Below are positions 19,053 through 27,057 of a DNA stretch of 64,000 nt, one piece after another. The notes under the pieces are model-generated. The model did not search any database. It was not told the origin of the DNA and was given only the letters and a program-made list of their open reading frames with translations. Within the stretch, counting starts at the first letter, position 1, and each line of letters starts with the position of its first letter. A program made the translations under genes and the position numbers. Source of the DNA: Deltaproteobacteria bacterium (GTDB lineage Bacteria > Myxococcota_A > Polyangia > Polyangiales > Ga0077539); assembly GCA_016704445.1 (NCBI GenBank), contig JADJAE010000002.1, positions 1 through 64,000 of the forward strand, given 5' to 3'.

Positions 19053-19745
19053 ATGGGTGCGCGCAGCGAGAGCGGGTTGAATCCTAACGCGGATGCCGCG
19101 TCGAAGGCCCAGGATGCCTCCCGCGCCAAGCAGTACGACCGTGACCTCATCGCCCGCGCGGCGGAGGGCGACATCCGCGCCTTCGAGGAGCTCGTGCTGC
19201 GCCATCAACGCCGTGCCCACACGGTGGCCTACGGCATCGTCCGCAGCGCCGAAGACGCCAGGGAGGTCACCCAGGACGCCTTCCTCCGGGTGCACCGCCA
19301 CCTCAAGGATTTCGAGGGCGGAGCGAGCTTCAGCACCTGGCTCTACCGCATCGTCTACAACCTCTCCATCGACCTCCTGCGCCGCCGCTCTCCGGGCCGC
19401 GCCGTCGAGTTCGAAGACCACACCGACCTCTCCGGGGCGCCCGAGGAGTGGCTCCCCACCCGGGCAGAGCGCGACCCCTTCGCCTCGCTCGACCGCGCCC
19501 GCCTCGTCGAGGCCATGCAGCGGTGCCTCGATGAGCTGCCCCCGCACCACCGCACGGCGATCATCCTGCGAGAGGTCGAGGGGATGTCCTACGAGGAGAT
19601 TGCCGAGGCCATGGAGGTGCCCAAGGGTACCGTCATGTCGAGGCTCTTCCACGCGCGCCGCAAGATGCAGCGGATGCTGCGAGAGCACTTCGGCGACGAG
19701 GTTCCGAAGACCGCCGAGGAGCGCGACGGCGAGGAGGCCACGTGA
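19053..19745 (+). CDS. ECF-subfamily RNA polymerase sigma factor
   Basis: The 230-aa protein has region 2 (AFEELVLRHQRRAHTVAYGIV, DAREVTQDAFLRVHRHL, FSTWLYRIVYNLSIDLLRRR) and region 4 (LDELPPHHRTAIILREVEG, SYEEIAEAMEVPKGTVMSR), the two domains of ECF sigma factors that redirect RNA polymerase to stress- or envelope-response promoters. A short N-terminal extension (about 25 residues) precedes region 2. The stop overlaps the GTG of the putative anti-sigma gene (19742-19745), and a third gene overlaps that one, so the three are a tightly coupled operon. Confidence 0.95.
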   Translation: MGARSESGLNPNADAASKAQDASRAKQYDRDLIARAAEGDIRAFEELVLRHQRRAHTVAYGIVRSAEDAREVTQDAFLRVHRHLKDFEGGASFSTWLYRIVYNLSIDLLRRRSPGRAVEFEDHTDLSGAPEEWLPTRAERDPFASLDRARLVEAMQRCLDELPPHHRTAIILREVEGMSYEEIAEAMEVPKGTVMSRLFHARRKMQRMLREHFGDEVPKTAEERDGEEAT

Positions 19746-20419
19746 CCGCACCCGATGACCACGACCCGATGCTGACGCGCGCGCTGGGCATCTGGGCCGA
19801 GGCCGCCGTGCCCTCGCTGCCCGACGACTTCACCGCCGGCATCATGGCCGAGGCGATGAGCCAGCAAGCCGCGACGGCGTGGGCCGAGACGGCCGTTCCC
19901 TCGCTGCCCGACGACTTCACCGCCAGCGTCATGGCCGGGGTCGCCACCCAGCGGGCCGCCGCGGTGTGGGCCGAGACGGCGGTTCCCGAGCTGCCCGACG
20001 ACTTCGCGGCGAAGGTGGCGGCGAAGGCCGCGGCCAGGCCGAAGCTCAAGGCCCTCGACGGCGGCTCAGGCGGCGCGTCGCCCGCTCCCGCGCAGCGCTG
20101 GTGGCGCTGGCCCGCGGTGGCGGTGGCGGCTGCGGCGCTGCTCGCGCTGCTGACCTCGAGGGCGCCCACTACGGTCGAGCCCACCGGGCCGGTGGCGAGG
20201 CGCGTCGACGGAGAAGCCCCGAGGAGCCCGACCCCGGAGGCGAGCAACCCGGTGGCGGTCGCCCTCGCGGAGGTCACCCGGGTCGAGGTGCTGGGCGCCC
20301 AGAGCGTCGCGGTGCTCTCCATCCAGGGCGAGGGCGAAGCGTCCGGGTCGCCGGTGGTGTGGATCACGGACAAGGCCGAGGACGCCCCTTCGGGCGACCT
20401 TGAGACGAGGATGCAATGA
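19742..20419 (+). CDS. Putative anti-sigma factor with three 29-residue repeats
   Basis: The 225-aa protein has a cytoplasmic N-terminal part made of three near-identical 29-residue units (about residues 18-46, 47-75, 76-104), each starting WAExAVPxLPDDF, then one membrane helix (WPAVAVAAAALLALLTS, about 121-137) and a periplasmic tail of about 85 residues. Position directly after, and overlapping, the ECF sigma gene, plus one membrane span, suggests a membrane-tethered anti-sigma factor. It lacks the common zinc-binding HxxxCxxC motif. Each repeat may clamp sigma (inference). The start is a GTG overlapping the sigma stop. Confidence 0.7.
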   Translation: MTAPDDHDPMLTRALGIWAEAAVPSLPDDFTAGIMAEAMSQQAATAWAETAVPSLPDDFTASVMAGVATQRAAAVWAETAVPELPDDFAAKVAAKAAARPKLKALDGGSGGASPAPAQRWWRWPAVAVAAAALLALLTSRAPTTVEPTGPVARRVDGEAPRSPTPEASNPVAVALAEVTRVEVLGAQSVAVLSIQGEGEASGSPVVWITDKAEDAPSGDLETRMQ

Positions 20420-20901
20420 GGGCGCGGTCGTGGTGGTTCTGTGCGGCGTTGGCGATGGCGGTCCCCGCGGTGGTGGGGGCGGTGCCGCGAGGGCCGCGCG
20501 GGGTGCACGCCCAGAGGTCGGCGCAGCAGCCCGCCGCCGGCACGCAGATCGAGGTGCTGGTCATCGACGCCACGACGGGCGACGCCGGCATCGACCGCGG
20601 GCTCTCGGCGCTGTCGCAGCTCCGGCGGGCGCCCTTCAGCATGTTCACGGCGATGCGGCTGCTGAGCCGCTCGACGCTGTCGCTGGCGAGCGAGCCCGCG
20701 CGCGCCACGCTGCCCGACGGCACCGCGACGGTGACGCTCGTGTCGCGAGGCGCCGACGGCCGCTACACCTTCCAGGTGGCCCTGGCGCAGGGGTCTCGCA
20801 GCGGCAACCTCACCTTCGTCGCCAGCGCCGGTGAGCCCGTGTTCACCGTGCGATCGAGCCGCGCCGACCGGGCGATGATCCTCGGGTTCATCGTTCGCTG
20901 A
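20416..20901 (+). CDS. Exported protein of the sigma/anti-sigma operon
   Basis: The 161-aa protein has a signal peptide (WWFCAALAMAVPAVVGAVP, cleavage probably after VHA near residue 32) and a small periplasmic domain with no recognised family (IEVLVIDATTGDAGIDRGL, VASAGEPVFTVRSS). Its ATG overlaps the anti-sigma stop by four bases, so it belongs to the same operon. By position it may act in the periplasm on the anti-sigma factor or be part of the response. This is inferred from neighbours only. Confidence 0.65.
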   Translation: MRARSWWFCAALAMAVPAVVGAVPRGPRGVHAQRSAQQPAAGTQIEVLVIDATTGDAGIDRGLSALSQLRRAPFSMFTAMRLLSRSTLSLASEPARATLPDGTATVTLVSRGADGRYTFQVALAQGSRSGNLTFVASAGEPVFTVRSSRADRAMILGFIVR

Positions 20902-20939
20902 GTGACAGCGCCCCGGCGCCCGGGTGAGCATCGTCCCCC

Positions 20940-21899
20940 ATGGGACATGGCGAGTACGATCTCCAGGCGCACCAGGCGGCAACCCTTGCGAGGGCGGCGC
21001 TGCCGAGCGCGCAGGTGTTCGAGTCCAACGGCTGCCACCCCGAGATGAGGCCCTTCGGGGTGAAGGTGCGGGAGAGCCGAGACAGCGAGGCGCACCCCGA
21101 CTCGGTCGGCGTGGTGTTCGCGCTCGACGTCAGCGGATCGATGGGGGAGATCCCGCAGGCGCTCGCCACGGAGACCATGCCGCTCTTCATGGAGAGCGTG
21201 CTGACGGTGCTGCCCGACCCTCAGGTGCTCTTCATCGCCTTCGGCAACGCCTGGGCCGACCGCTCGCCCCTTCAGGTGGGGCAGTTCGAGAGCGAGGCGG
21301 CGCTCATCGACCGCTGGCTCTCCGCGACGCACCTGGAGGGCGGCGGCGGCGGGCTCGGCGAGTCCTACGACCTCGCGATGTACTTCGCCGCGAGGCACAC
21401 CTCCATGGACTGCTACGAGAAGCGCCAGCGGAAGGGGTACTTCTTCATGACCGGCGACGAGGTGCCCTTCACCCACCTCACCGCGCCGCAGGTGCAGTCG
21501 GTGCTCGGCGAGGCCCTCAACGGCCCCGTCCCCATCCATGAGGTCGCCGCCATGGTGACCGAGGCCTTCCATGCCTTCTTCCTCATCCCCGATGAAGCGA
21601 GGGCGAAGCAGTTCGAGTGCGAGGCCACCTGGCGGCTGCTCTGGAGCGACCGGGTCATCGTGCTCGGCGCCCCGGAGGACACCGCCGTCGCCTGCGCGCT
21701 GCTCATCGGCATCCAGGAGGGGAAGCTGCGCACCGCGGCGGACATCGAGCGCCAGCTGGAGGAGCACCTTCACCGCACCGGGGCCGAGCGCGACCGGGTG
21801 GTGCGCGCGGTGCTTCCCTACGCCGAGGCGCTCGCGAGGGGGCCGCTCAAGCCCCCGGGGCCGCTGTTCGCGAGGGGGCCGACGAGCTTCCAGGGATGA
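20940..21899 (+). CDS. von Willebrand factor A domain protein
   Basis: The 319-aa cytosolic protein carries a vWA metal-ion-dependent adhesion site at residues 63-67 (ALDVSGSMG, DxSxS), followed by LFIAFGNAWADRSPLQ and a Gly-rich turn (LEGGGGGLGESYDLAM) with the later MIDAS residues. No signal peptide is present. The C-terminal 100 residues are helical. Its stop overlaps the ATG of a divergent PurA-like gene (21896-21899), implying co-translation. Intracellular vWA proteins usually scaffold or regulate a partner enzyme, and here the obvious partner is the PurA-like protein (inference). Confidence 0.8.
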   Translation: MGHGEYDLQAHQAATLARAALPSAQVFESNGCHPEMRPFGVKVRESRDSEAHPDSVGVVFALDVSGSMGEIPQALATETMPLFMESVLTVLPDPQVLFIAFGNAWADRSPLQVGQFESEAALIDRWLSATHLEGGGGGLGESYDLAMYFAARHTSMDCYEKRQRKGYFFMTGDEVPFTHLTAPQVQSVLGEALNGPVPIHEVAAMVTEAFHAFFLIPDEARAKQFECEATWRLLWSDRVIVLGAPEDTAVACALLIGIQEGKLRTAADIERQLEEHLHRTGAERDRVVRAVLPYAEALARGPLKPPGPLFARGPTSFQG

Positions 21900-23215
21900 T
21901 CCGCGAGGCCCACGTCGTCGTCGACCTCGGCTGCGGCGACCAGGGCAAGGGGAGCGTCACCGACTTCCTGGTGCGGGCGCGCGGGGCGAGCGCGGTGGTT
22001 CGCTTCAACGGCGGCGCCCAGGCGGGGCACAACGTCGTCACCGACGACGGGAGGCACCACACCTTCGCGCAGTTTGGCGCAGGGAGCTTCGTGCCGGGGG
22101 TGGAGACCTGGCTCACCGCGCAGGTCGCGGTGCAGCCCTGGGCGATGGTGGTCGAGGCCGAGCGTCTTGCGAGGGTGGGCGTGACGGACGCCTTCGCGCG
22201 GACGCGCATCGCCGCGGAGGCCCCGGTGATCACTCCCTTCCACCGGGCGGCCAACCGGCTGAGGGAGAGGGCGCGCGGCGAGGGCCGTCACGGGAGCTGC
22301 GGCATGGGCGTCGGCGAGGCGGTGAGAGACGCCAGGGCCCTGGGCGACGAGGACGTGCTGCGGGTGCGCGACCTGCTCGATGGAGCGAGGGCGAGGGCGA
22401 AGCTGCGTCGGGTGCAGGAGCGCAAACGGGCGGAGGTGGCGGCGCTGCGGGAGTGGGGCGCAGAGGAGGCCGCGACGCTGGACGACCCGGCGATGGCGGA
22501 GGTGTACGCCGGGCTGCTCTCGGGCTTCGCGGCGGCCGCGAGGGTGGTGGACGAGGGCGCCCTGGGGGAGATGCTGCGACGACCCGGGGCGGTGGTCTTC
22601 GAGGGCGCCCAGGGGGTGCTGCTGGACGAGTGGAGGGGCTTTCACCCGCACACGACATGGAGCGACTGCACCGGGGAGAACGCCCTCGCGGCGCTGCGGG
22701 AGCACGGCCACGAGGGCGCGGTGACGCGCTGGGGGGTGGTGCGCGCCTACGCGACGAGGCACGGAGAGGGGCCGCTGGTGACGGAGGACCCGGGGCTCAC
22801 CGAGAGGCTGCGGGATGAGCACAACCGCGACGATGGCTGGCAGGGGGCGTTTCGGGTGGGGTGCTTCGACGCGGTGACGACGAGGTACGCGATCGCGGCG
22901 TGCGGCGGGGTCGACGCGCTGGCGGTGACCTGCGTCGACAGGCTGCGAGGAGAGCCGGAGTGGAAGGTCGCGACGGCCTACCGGATGGGCGACGGGGCGA
23001 GGGTGCGCGCGCTGGCCATGGGCGAGCGGGGGGACCTCGGGCACCAGGAGGCGATGACCGCGGCGCTGCGAGAGGCGACGGCGGAGTACGAGGTGACGAC
23101 GAGGGAGGGCGACGAGGAGGCGCACCTCGCGGCGATGGAGGCGGAGACGGGCGCGGCGGTGGCGCTGGTGTCGACGGGGCCGAGCGCGCGAGACAAGCGG
23201 TGGCGGAGGCGGTGA
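21896..23215 (+). CDS. Divergent adenylosuccinate-synthetase-like (PurA-like) protein
   Basis: The 439-aa protein matches the PurA fold: DLGCGDQGKGSVTDFL (residues 10-25, Asp15 at the catalytic base, GKG P-loop), RFNGGAQAGHNVV (His45), a GTP/Mg-region FEGAQGVLLDEW, RYAIAACGGVDALAVTCVDRL and the C-terminal STGPSARDK. PurA makes adenylosuccinate from IMP, Asp and GTP. The aspartate-binding TTGRPRR loop is absent; around residues 307-331 the sequence reads EHNRDDGWQGAFRVGCFD. The guanine-binding TKxD is TCVD. The real housekeeping purA should be elsewhere. It is coupled to the vWA gene. A 41-bp copy of its 3' end recurs at 25377. Confidence 0.8.
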   Translation: MIREAHVVVDLGCGDQGKGSVTDFLVRARGASAVVRFNGGAQAGHNVVTDDGRHHTFAQFGAGSFVPGVETWLTAQVAVQPWAMVVEAERLARVGVTDAFARTRIAAEAPVITPFHRAANRLRERARGEGRHGSCGMGVGEAVRDARALGDEDVLRVRDLLDGARARAKLRRVQERKRAEVAALREWGAEEAATLDDPAMAEVYAGLLSGFAAAARVVDEGALGEMLRRPGAVVFEGAQGVLLDEWRGFHPHTTWSDCTGENALAALREHGHEGAVTRWGVVRAYATRHGEGPLVTEDPGLTERLRDEHNRDDGWQGAFRVGCFDAVTTRYAIAACGGVDALAVTCVDRLRGEPEWKVATAYRMGDGARVRALAMGERGDLGHQEAMTAALREATAEYEVTTREGDEEAHLAAMEAETGAAVALVSTGPSARDKRWRRR

Positions 23216-23229
23216 CAGAGAGGGCACCG

Positions 23230-23602
23230 TTCGTCCCGCGGTGATATCTGCAAGGCCATCAGCGATCGCTTCCCTGGTACGACCGCGAGGCCCTCGGCGA
23301 CCGCTTCCCCGGTACGACCGCGAGGCCCTCGGCCAGCGCTTCCCCGGTACGACCGCGAGGCCGTCAGCGACCAGAGCCAGACCGCGACCGTGAGGGAGCG
23401 GGTGCGACCTACCACGCCCTCCCAGCGCGGAACTCTGGCGTCGCCTCGCGCCCGGAAACCGTCGGCGCTCCCGGACGACGACTGGCAGCGTGGTAGGTCG
23501 CACCCGCTCCCTCACGGTCGCGGTCTGGCTCTGCTCACTGACGGCCTCGTGGTCGTACCGGGGAAGCGGTCGCTGATGGCCTCGCGGTCACTTCGTCCCG
23601 CG
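23230..23602. repeat. Large inverted repeat unit with 11-bp direct flanks (IR3)
   Basis: Arms 23316-23416 and 23489-23589 are inverted copies over about 101 bp (first 45 bp from the centre perfect, a few mismatches outward), with a 72-bp spacer. The whole block is bounded by 11-bp direct repeats TTCGTCCCGCG (23230-23240 and 23592-23602), resembling a target-site duplication. It lies just after the PurA-like gene. The remaining gene-free stretch 23603-23813 shows no feature I can name. Confidence 0.8.
23253..23357. repeat. Three tandem 35-bp repeats
   Basis: Three contiguous 35-bp units (23253-23287, 23288-23322, 23323-23357), each starting AGGCC and ending GGTACGACCGCG, with a few differences, then a partial fourth unit at 23358 that runs into the inverted repeat. 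A single inverted unit occurs near 23553-23587. There are no unique spacers between units, so this is not a CRISPR array. Confidence 0.85.
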
Positions 23603-23813
23603 TGTAGTCCGCCCCTTCGCGCCAGCCTCGCCCGCCAGTCATCGTCCTTCACCCCCTCGTCGCCAGGGCCCTCCCCTCATCCCTTCCCCACCTTCCCCCT
23701 CGCGCTCAGGCCCCACGCGGTCACCGCCCCCTCGACCCCCCTGGCGTCCAGGCCCGGCACTGTCGCGGATCCCCTCTTCCCCCTCTACCGGAGGCTGCGG
23801 CAGACTCCTCCGC

Positions 23814-24641
23814 ATGGGACGAACACAACGCCGCATCCAACAAGAGGCCCCCACGCTCGCCAGCCGCGCCGAGCTCGGCTGGAACAAGGTCAAAGACATC
23901 GTCGCGCGCGTTCCGGACGCCGAACGCCAGCTCCCCAACGTCGACCTCCAGCTCGCCGGGAGCGTGGTGCTGGCCGCCGTCGAGACCCTCCGCAAGCCTG
24001 TCTTCGCCGCGCGCCTCGCGCGGCTGGTGAGCATCGAGGAGGCCCCTGGCGATCTCGTCGAGCGCGCTGAGAGCCTCGGCTGGGCGAGCATCCACGCGCG
24101 CCGTCGTCAGCTCGAGACCGCCGGGTCGGCGTCGACGGCGAAGGTTCCCGAGGCGCTCGCGAAGGAGTCACTGGGGCTGCGCGATCGGATGTTCAGGCTG
24201 TGCGAGTACCACTTCGGCGACGACCCGGCGGTCGGCCCGACGGTGGCCTACGTCCGCGAAGGAACCGGCTACCTCGACCGCGCCAACGACCTGGAGACGC
24301 TGGCCGACCTGTGCGAGCAGCACCCCGACGCGATCAAGGCCGACCAGCGCAACTACCGCGCGACCGACGTCGCCGACGCGCGCCGCGTGGCCGCTGCTCT
24401 CTACCGCGCGCTGGGCGACGAGCGCGACGGGAGCGCCCACTGGATGCAATCCCAGTCGGGCCTGTGGCCCCTGCTGCTCCAGACGTGGGCGGAGGTGCAG
24501 CGGGCGGGGAGGTTCCTGGCGCCGCTGGGGCAGGGTGAGGCGCTGTTTCCGTCGCTGGTGAGCGCCGCGCGCGCCCTCGCGCCCAAGAGCTCGTCCCCCG
24601 CGAAGACCGAGCCCGACGCGCCGACCCCGCCGCCCGCCTGA
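23814..24641 (+). CDS. Hypothetical protein, 275 aa
   Basis: A soluble, mostly helical protein (MGRTQRRIQQEAPTLASRAE; later LCEYHFGDDPAVGPTVAYVREG and AGRFLAPLGQGEALFPSLV) with a Ser/Pro/Lys-rich tail (SSPAKTEPDAPTPPPA). It has no signal peptide, transmembrane helix or known motif. It lies between the repeat block and the ParE-type toxin-antitoxin pair, inside the segment bounded by the two copies of the PurA-like 3' end, so it may be cargo of an inserted segment (inference). Confidence 0.65.
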   Translation: MGRTQRRIQQEAPTLASRAELGWNKVKDIVARVPDAERQLPNVDLQLAGSVVLAAVETLRKPVFAARLARLVSIEEAPGDLVERAESLGWASIHARRRQLETAGSASTAKVPEALAKESLGLRDRMFRLCEYHFGDDPAVGPTVAYVREGTGYLDRANDLETLADLCEQHPDAIKADQRNYRATDVADARRVAAALYRALGDERDGSAHWMQSQSGLWPLLLQTWAEVQRAGRFLAPLGQGEALFPSLVSAARALAPKSSSPAKTEPDAPTPPPA

Positions 24642-24699
24642 GCATCGCCTGGCCCCAAGCTACCGCCCGTTGGAGAGCTCGCTGGGAGCTCCCCGGGGG

Positions 24700-24993
24700 T
24701 CAGCGGGCGATGGGCTCTCGGGCGTGGTGGTGGATCGCCTGGACGTACAGCACCCCGGGAGCGCGCTCGTAGAGGATCACCACCGGATGCACGTAGTGCC
24801 GGCGACATGCCGCCCCGCTGCGGAGCCGGACGGATCGACCCTCCATGCGAGGCGCGGTCGCGGCCAGGGCGATGAGAGCGCCATCGATTGCTTCGCCCAC
24901 CTCGACCGCAGCGATGGGGTTCCGCTCCAGGAGGTATGCGATCAGGTCGTCGAGGTCCGTGCGGGCCCGCGCGGAAAGCTCTATCCGGTCCAC
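24700..24993 (-). CDS. ParE/RelE-family toxin
   Basis: The 97-aa protein has the layout of the ParE/RelE fold: MDRIELSARARTDLDDLIAYL in the first strand and helices, LAATAPRMEGRSVRL, and a C-terminal beta sheet (RRHYVHPVVILYERAPGVLYVQAIHH). Such toxins block gyrase (ParE) or cut mRNA on ribosomes (RelE). The start, an ATG at 24993, is 4 bp after the stop of the upstream antitoxin gene, a typical antitoxin-first operon. Confidence 0.85.
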   Translation of the reverse strand: MDRIELSARARTDLDDLIAYLLERNPIAAVEVGEAIDGALIALAATAPRMEGRSVRLRSGAACRRHYVHPVVILYERAPGVLYVQAIHHHAREPIAR

Positions 24994-24997
24994 GGGG

Positions 24998-25255
24998 TCA
25001 CCGGGTGCGGTGCGCGCCGATCCTGGCGTCGAGCTCGGCCTTCACCGTCGCCCACGGCACCGTCCGACCTGCGCGGATGTCCGCGATGCCGGCCTCGACC
25101 TTCGCCTCGAGCTCTGGGGTGAGTTCGAAGCCGTCGTTTTCTTCGGGCACCACGGCGATGCGGTACCTGCCCGGCGGAAGCTTCGCCAACAGCTCCCCCA
25201 CGCCCGCCGGGACATCGATGCCGTTCCAGTCGATCACCTTGGCCGCGTCGCCCAT
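24998..25255 (-). CDS. Antitoxin of the ParE-type pair
   Basis: The 85-aa protein has ELTPELEAKVEAGIADIRAG followed by VPWATVKAELDARI, the helical pattern of antitoxins that wrap ParE-type toxins. The N-terminus (MGDAAKVIDWNGIDVPAG) precedes a beta segment (GRYRIAVVPEENDG). The start at 25255 is chosen because the open frame further upstream runs into a duplicated gene end. It is the first gene of the pair. Confidence 0.75.
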   Translation of the reverse strand: MGDAAKVIDWNGIDVPAGVGELLAKLPPGRYRIAVVPEENDGFELTPELEAKVEAGIADIRAGRTVPWATVKAELDARIGAHRTR

Positions 25256-25376
25256 GCGCCGAAGGGTGCCCCACCGGACGCCCACCGGGCAACCCGAGCG
25301 TCCGCTCACCCCTGTCGTCGCCACCGCGCACCTGCTCGCCTGGAACGCGTTGGAACGCCCCAACACGCGAGGCCGA

Positions 25377-25417
25377 CTGGTGTCGACTGGGCCGAGCGCG
25401 CGCGACAAGCGGTGGCG
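25377..25417 (+). repeat. Copy of the PurA-like gene 3' end
   Basis: These 41 bp match 23165-23205, inside the last codons of the PurA-like gene, at 39 of 41 positions, and still encode VSTGPSARDKRW. The two copies bracket the repeat block, the 275-aa gene and the ParE-type pair, about 2.2 kb in all. This is what an att-like duplication or a target duplicated by a mobile segment at a gene 3' end would leave. Confidence 0.8.
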
Positions 25418-25505
25418 ATAGGGAGCCCAGCGTGGTCAGGGTATGTCCACGCCGATGCCATCGTGGGTTGCGTCACCCCCTCGCGGCGCTACGCCCCGCC
25501 GACCC

Positions 25506-26409
25506 ATGCCGAGCGCCGCGCACGAGACGATGGTCGAGTTCATCCGGTCGCACCCGCAGTGGTTCGACGCGCTGCTGCGGGCGATGGGCCATGGAGCGCT
25601 GCCTGATGGGGCCCGCGCGGTCGATCCGTCGGCGCGGGTGGTCGATCCGGGCACGGTGCAGGTCGACGTGCTGCTCTCGTCCGGCGACGCGGGGCCCTGG
25701 GCGGTGGTCGAACTGCAACGCGACGACGATCCCACGAAGGGGCGACGGTGGCTCCTGGCGGCGGCCGCGCTGCACGACCGCCGCGGGGTGATGGGGGACG
25801 TCTTCGTCGTGACGCACGCGCGCTCCGTCGCCCGCTGGGCGAGCACCGCGGCCGTCGTCGAGGGGCCGCACGGCACGCGCCTCGCGCTCATCCCGCGGGT
25901 GGTCTGCCTCCGCCGCGCGGACGCCGAGGCGCTGCTCGCGACCGGGCGACCGGAGCTGGCGTTGTTCGCCGCGTGGGCGGTACACGCGCAGCGCAGCGAC
26001 GCCGCCGCGCGGCTCGTACGACGGGCGATCGTGACGATGGGCGCGCTGCCCGACGCCGCGTTGCGGGGGCGCCCTGGTCCGCGGGATGATCAACATGGTC
26101 GGTGACGAGCTTCGCGCGAAGCTCCGGGAGTTGCTCATGGATCTCAGCAAGGTGACCGAAGGACCCCTCATGCGTGACCTGCGCGAGGAGTTCGAACGTC
26201 GGGGAAAGCTCGAGGGAAAGCTCGAGGGAAAGCTCGAGGGCGAGGCGAGCGCGCTGCTCCGGGTGCTCGCGCGACGGGGCATCGCCATCGACGACGGGAT
26301 GCGCGCGCGGGTGCTGGCCTGCTCCGACGCCGCGACGCTCGAGGCCTGGCTCGACCGGGCCGCGACCGCCGCCGACGCCACCGAGGTGTTCGGCGAGGGC
26401 GGGACGTAA
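25506..26409 (+). CDS. PD-(D/E)XK-like nuclease-family protein, copy A, frameshifted
   Basis: This copy belongs to a family that I know as having many paralogues in myxobacteria. The N-terminal half starts MPSAAHETMVEFIRSHPQWF and has a D54...E69-x-Q71 pattern (VQVDVLL, AVVELQ) resembling the PD-(D/E)XK nuclease core. The C-terminal half has charged KLEG repeats and a helical tail (LARRGIAIDDGMRARVLAC). One extra G near 26065-26069 breaks the frame between ALPDAALRG and VRGMINMVGDEL. It is almost identical to copy B at 32376. Shared sequence starts about 80 bp upstream, at 25426. Rpn-type transposition-associated nuclease activity is inferred, not shown. Confidence 0.7.
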
Positions 26410-26430
26410 GGCTCTCCCCGGCCCGCCCCC

Positions 26431-26503
26431 CTACAGCCCGATGCCTTCGAGCATCATCGGGTCGAGGCCCAGCATCGCGAGGCAGGCCACCGCCAGCACC
26501 GCC
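26431..26503 (-). repeat. Copy of the 3' end of the 33301-34386 gene
   Basis: This stretch matches 33302-33373, the last about 24 codons of the TPR-type membrane protein gene (encoding DPMMLEGIGL and its stop), with only about four or five mismatches over 72 bp. It directly follows nuclease copy A. After it, 26504-26686 holds no recognisable feature. Confidence 0.8.
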
Positions 26504-26686
26504 TGATGCGCAGCGCCGTCGTCCGCCGCACCAAGGCGGAAGCAGGAAGAAGTACAAGAAGTGCGGCAGCTGATGGGGGATCAGCATCGCGCAGCGTGTG
26601 AACATACTTGCAGATTGACCGATCAATCAGCCTCGGCCCCACGTCAAGAGATCTTGATCGGCTCGCAGGAGCACTCGCTGGACGCG

Positions 26687-27031
26687 TCAACACATCGCTT
26701 CGATCAGTTGTCGCAACTCCTTTGAGATGACATGCAGAACGAACTTCTTGTTCTTCTTCCCGCGAGCGGGGGCCCGAATTACTACAAGTCCCGGATTGCC
26801 TGCCAACGGTCGGAACCTCAGCCCCTTGCCAACTTTCGTATCAACAATTGCCCCATCGACGCCGACAACCTGCCTGAGTGCCATTCTAGATATCGTGGCA
26901 CTCCAGATCCTCGCATGCGAATTGACCCTCCAAATACCCACCCATCGATGATTGCCATCGATGAAGATCTCAAAATCTCGCTCCACATCGGAACCTGGCA
27001 CCACTCCTCGGATTGCCCTACCCGAAATCAT
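26687..27031 (-). CDS. Small hypothetical protein, low-GC
   Basis: The 114-aa protein (MISGRAIRGVVPGSDVERDF; later KGLRFRPLAGNPGLVVIRAP and a basic GKKNKKF) has no recognised family, signal or membrane segment. The ATG at 27031 is preceded by GGAAGGAGG at ideal spacing. It starts 26 bp after the SUMF1-domain lipoprotein gene and would be its co-transcribed last gene. The region is near 50% GC, clearly lower than surrounding DNA, suggesting recent acquisition, perhaps together with the 3' half of the upstream gene. Confidence 0.65.
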   Translation of the reverse strand: MISGRAIRGVVPGSDVERDFEIFIDGNHRWVGIWRVNSHARIWSATISRMALRQVVGVDGAIVDTKVGKGLRFRPLAGNPGLVVIRAPARGKKNKKFVLHVISKELRQLIEAMC

Positions 27032-27057
27032 CAGACTTGCCTCCTTCCTCTCTTTGA

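Noticed and set aside
21896..23215. Phage-type PurZ
   Set aside because: The catalytic Asp of PurA is kept, there are no phage genes around it, and similarity alone does not separate PurZ from other PurA-like proteins; it is left as PurA-like.
23253..23357. CRISPR array
   Set aside because: The 35-bp repeats are directly adjacent with no spacers, and there are no cas genes.
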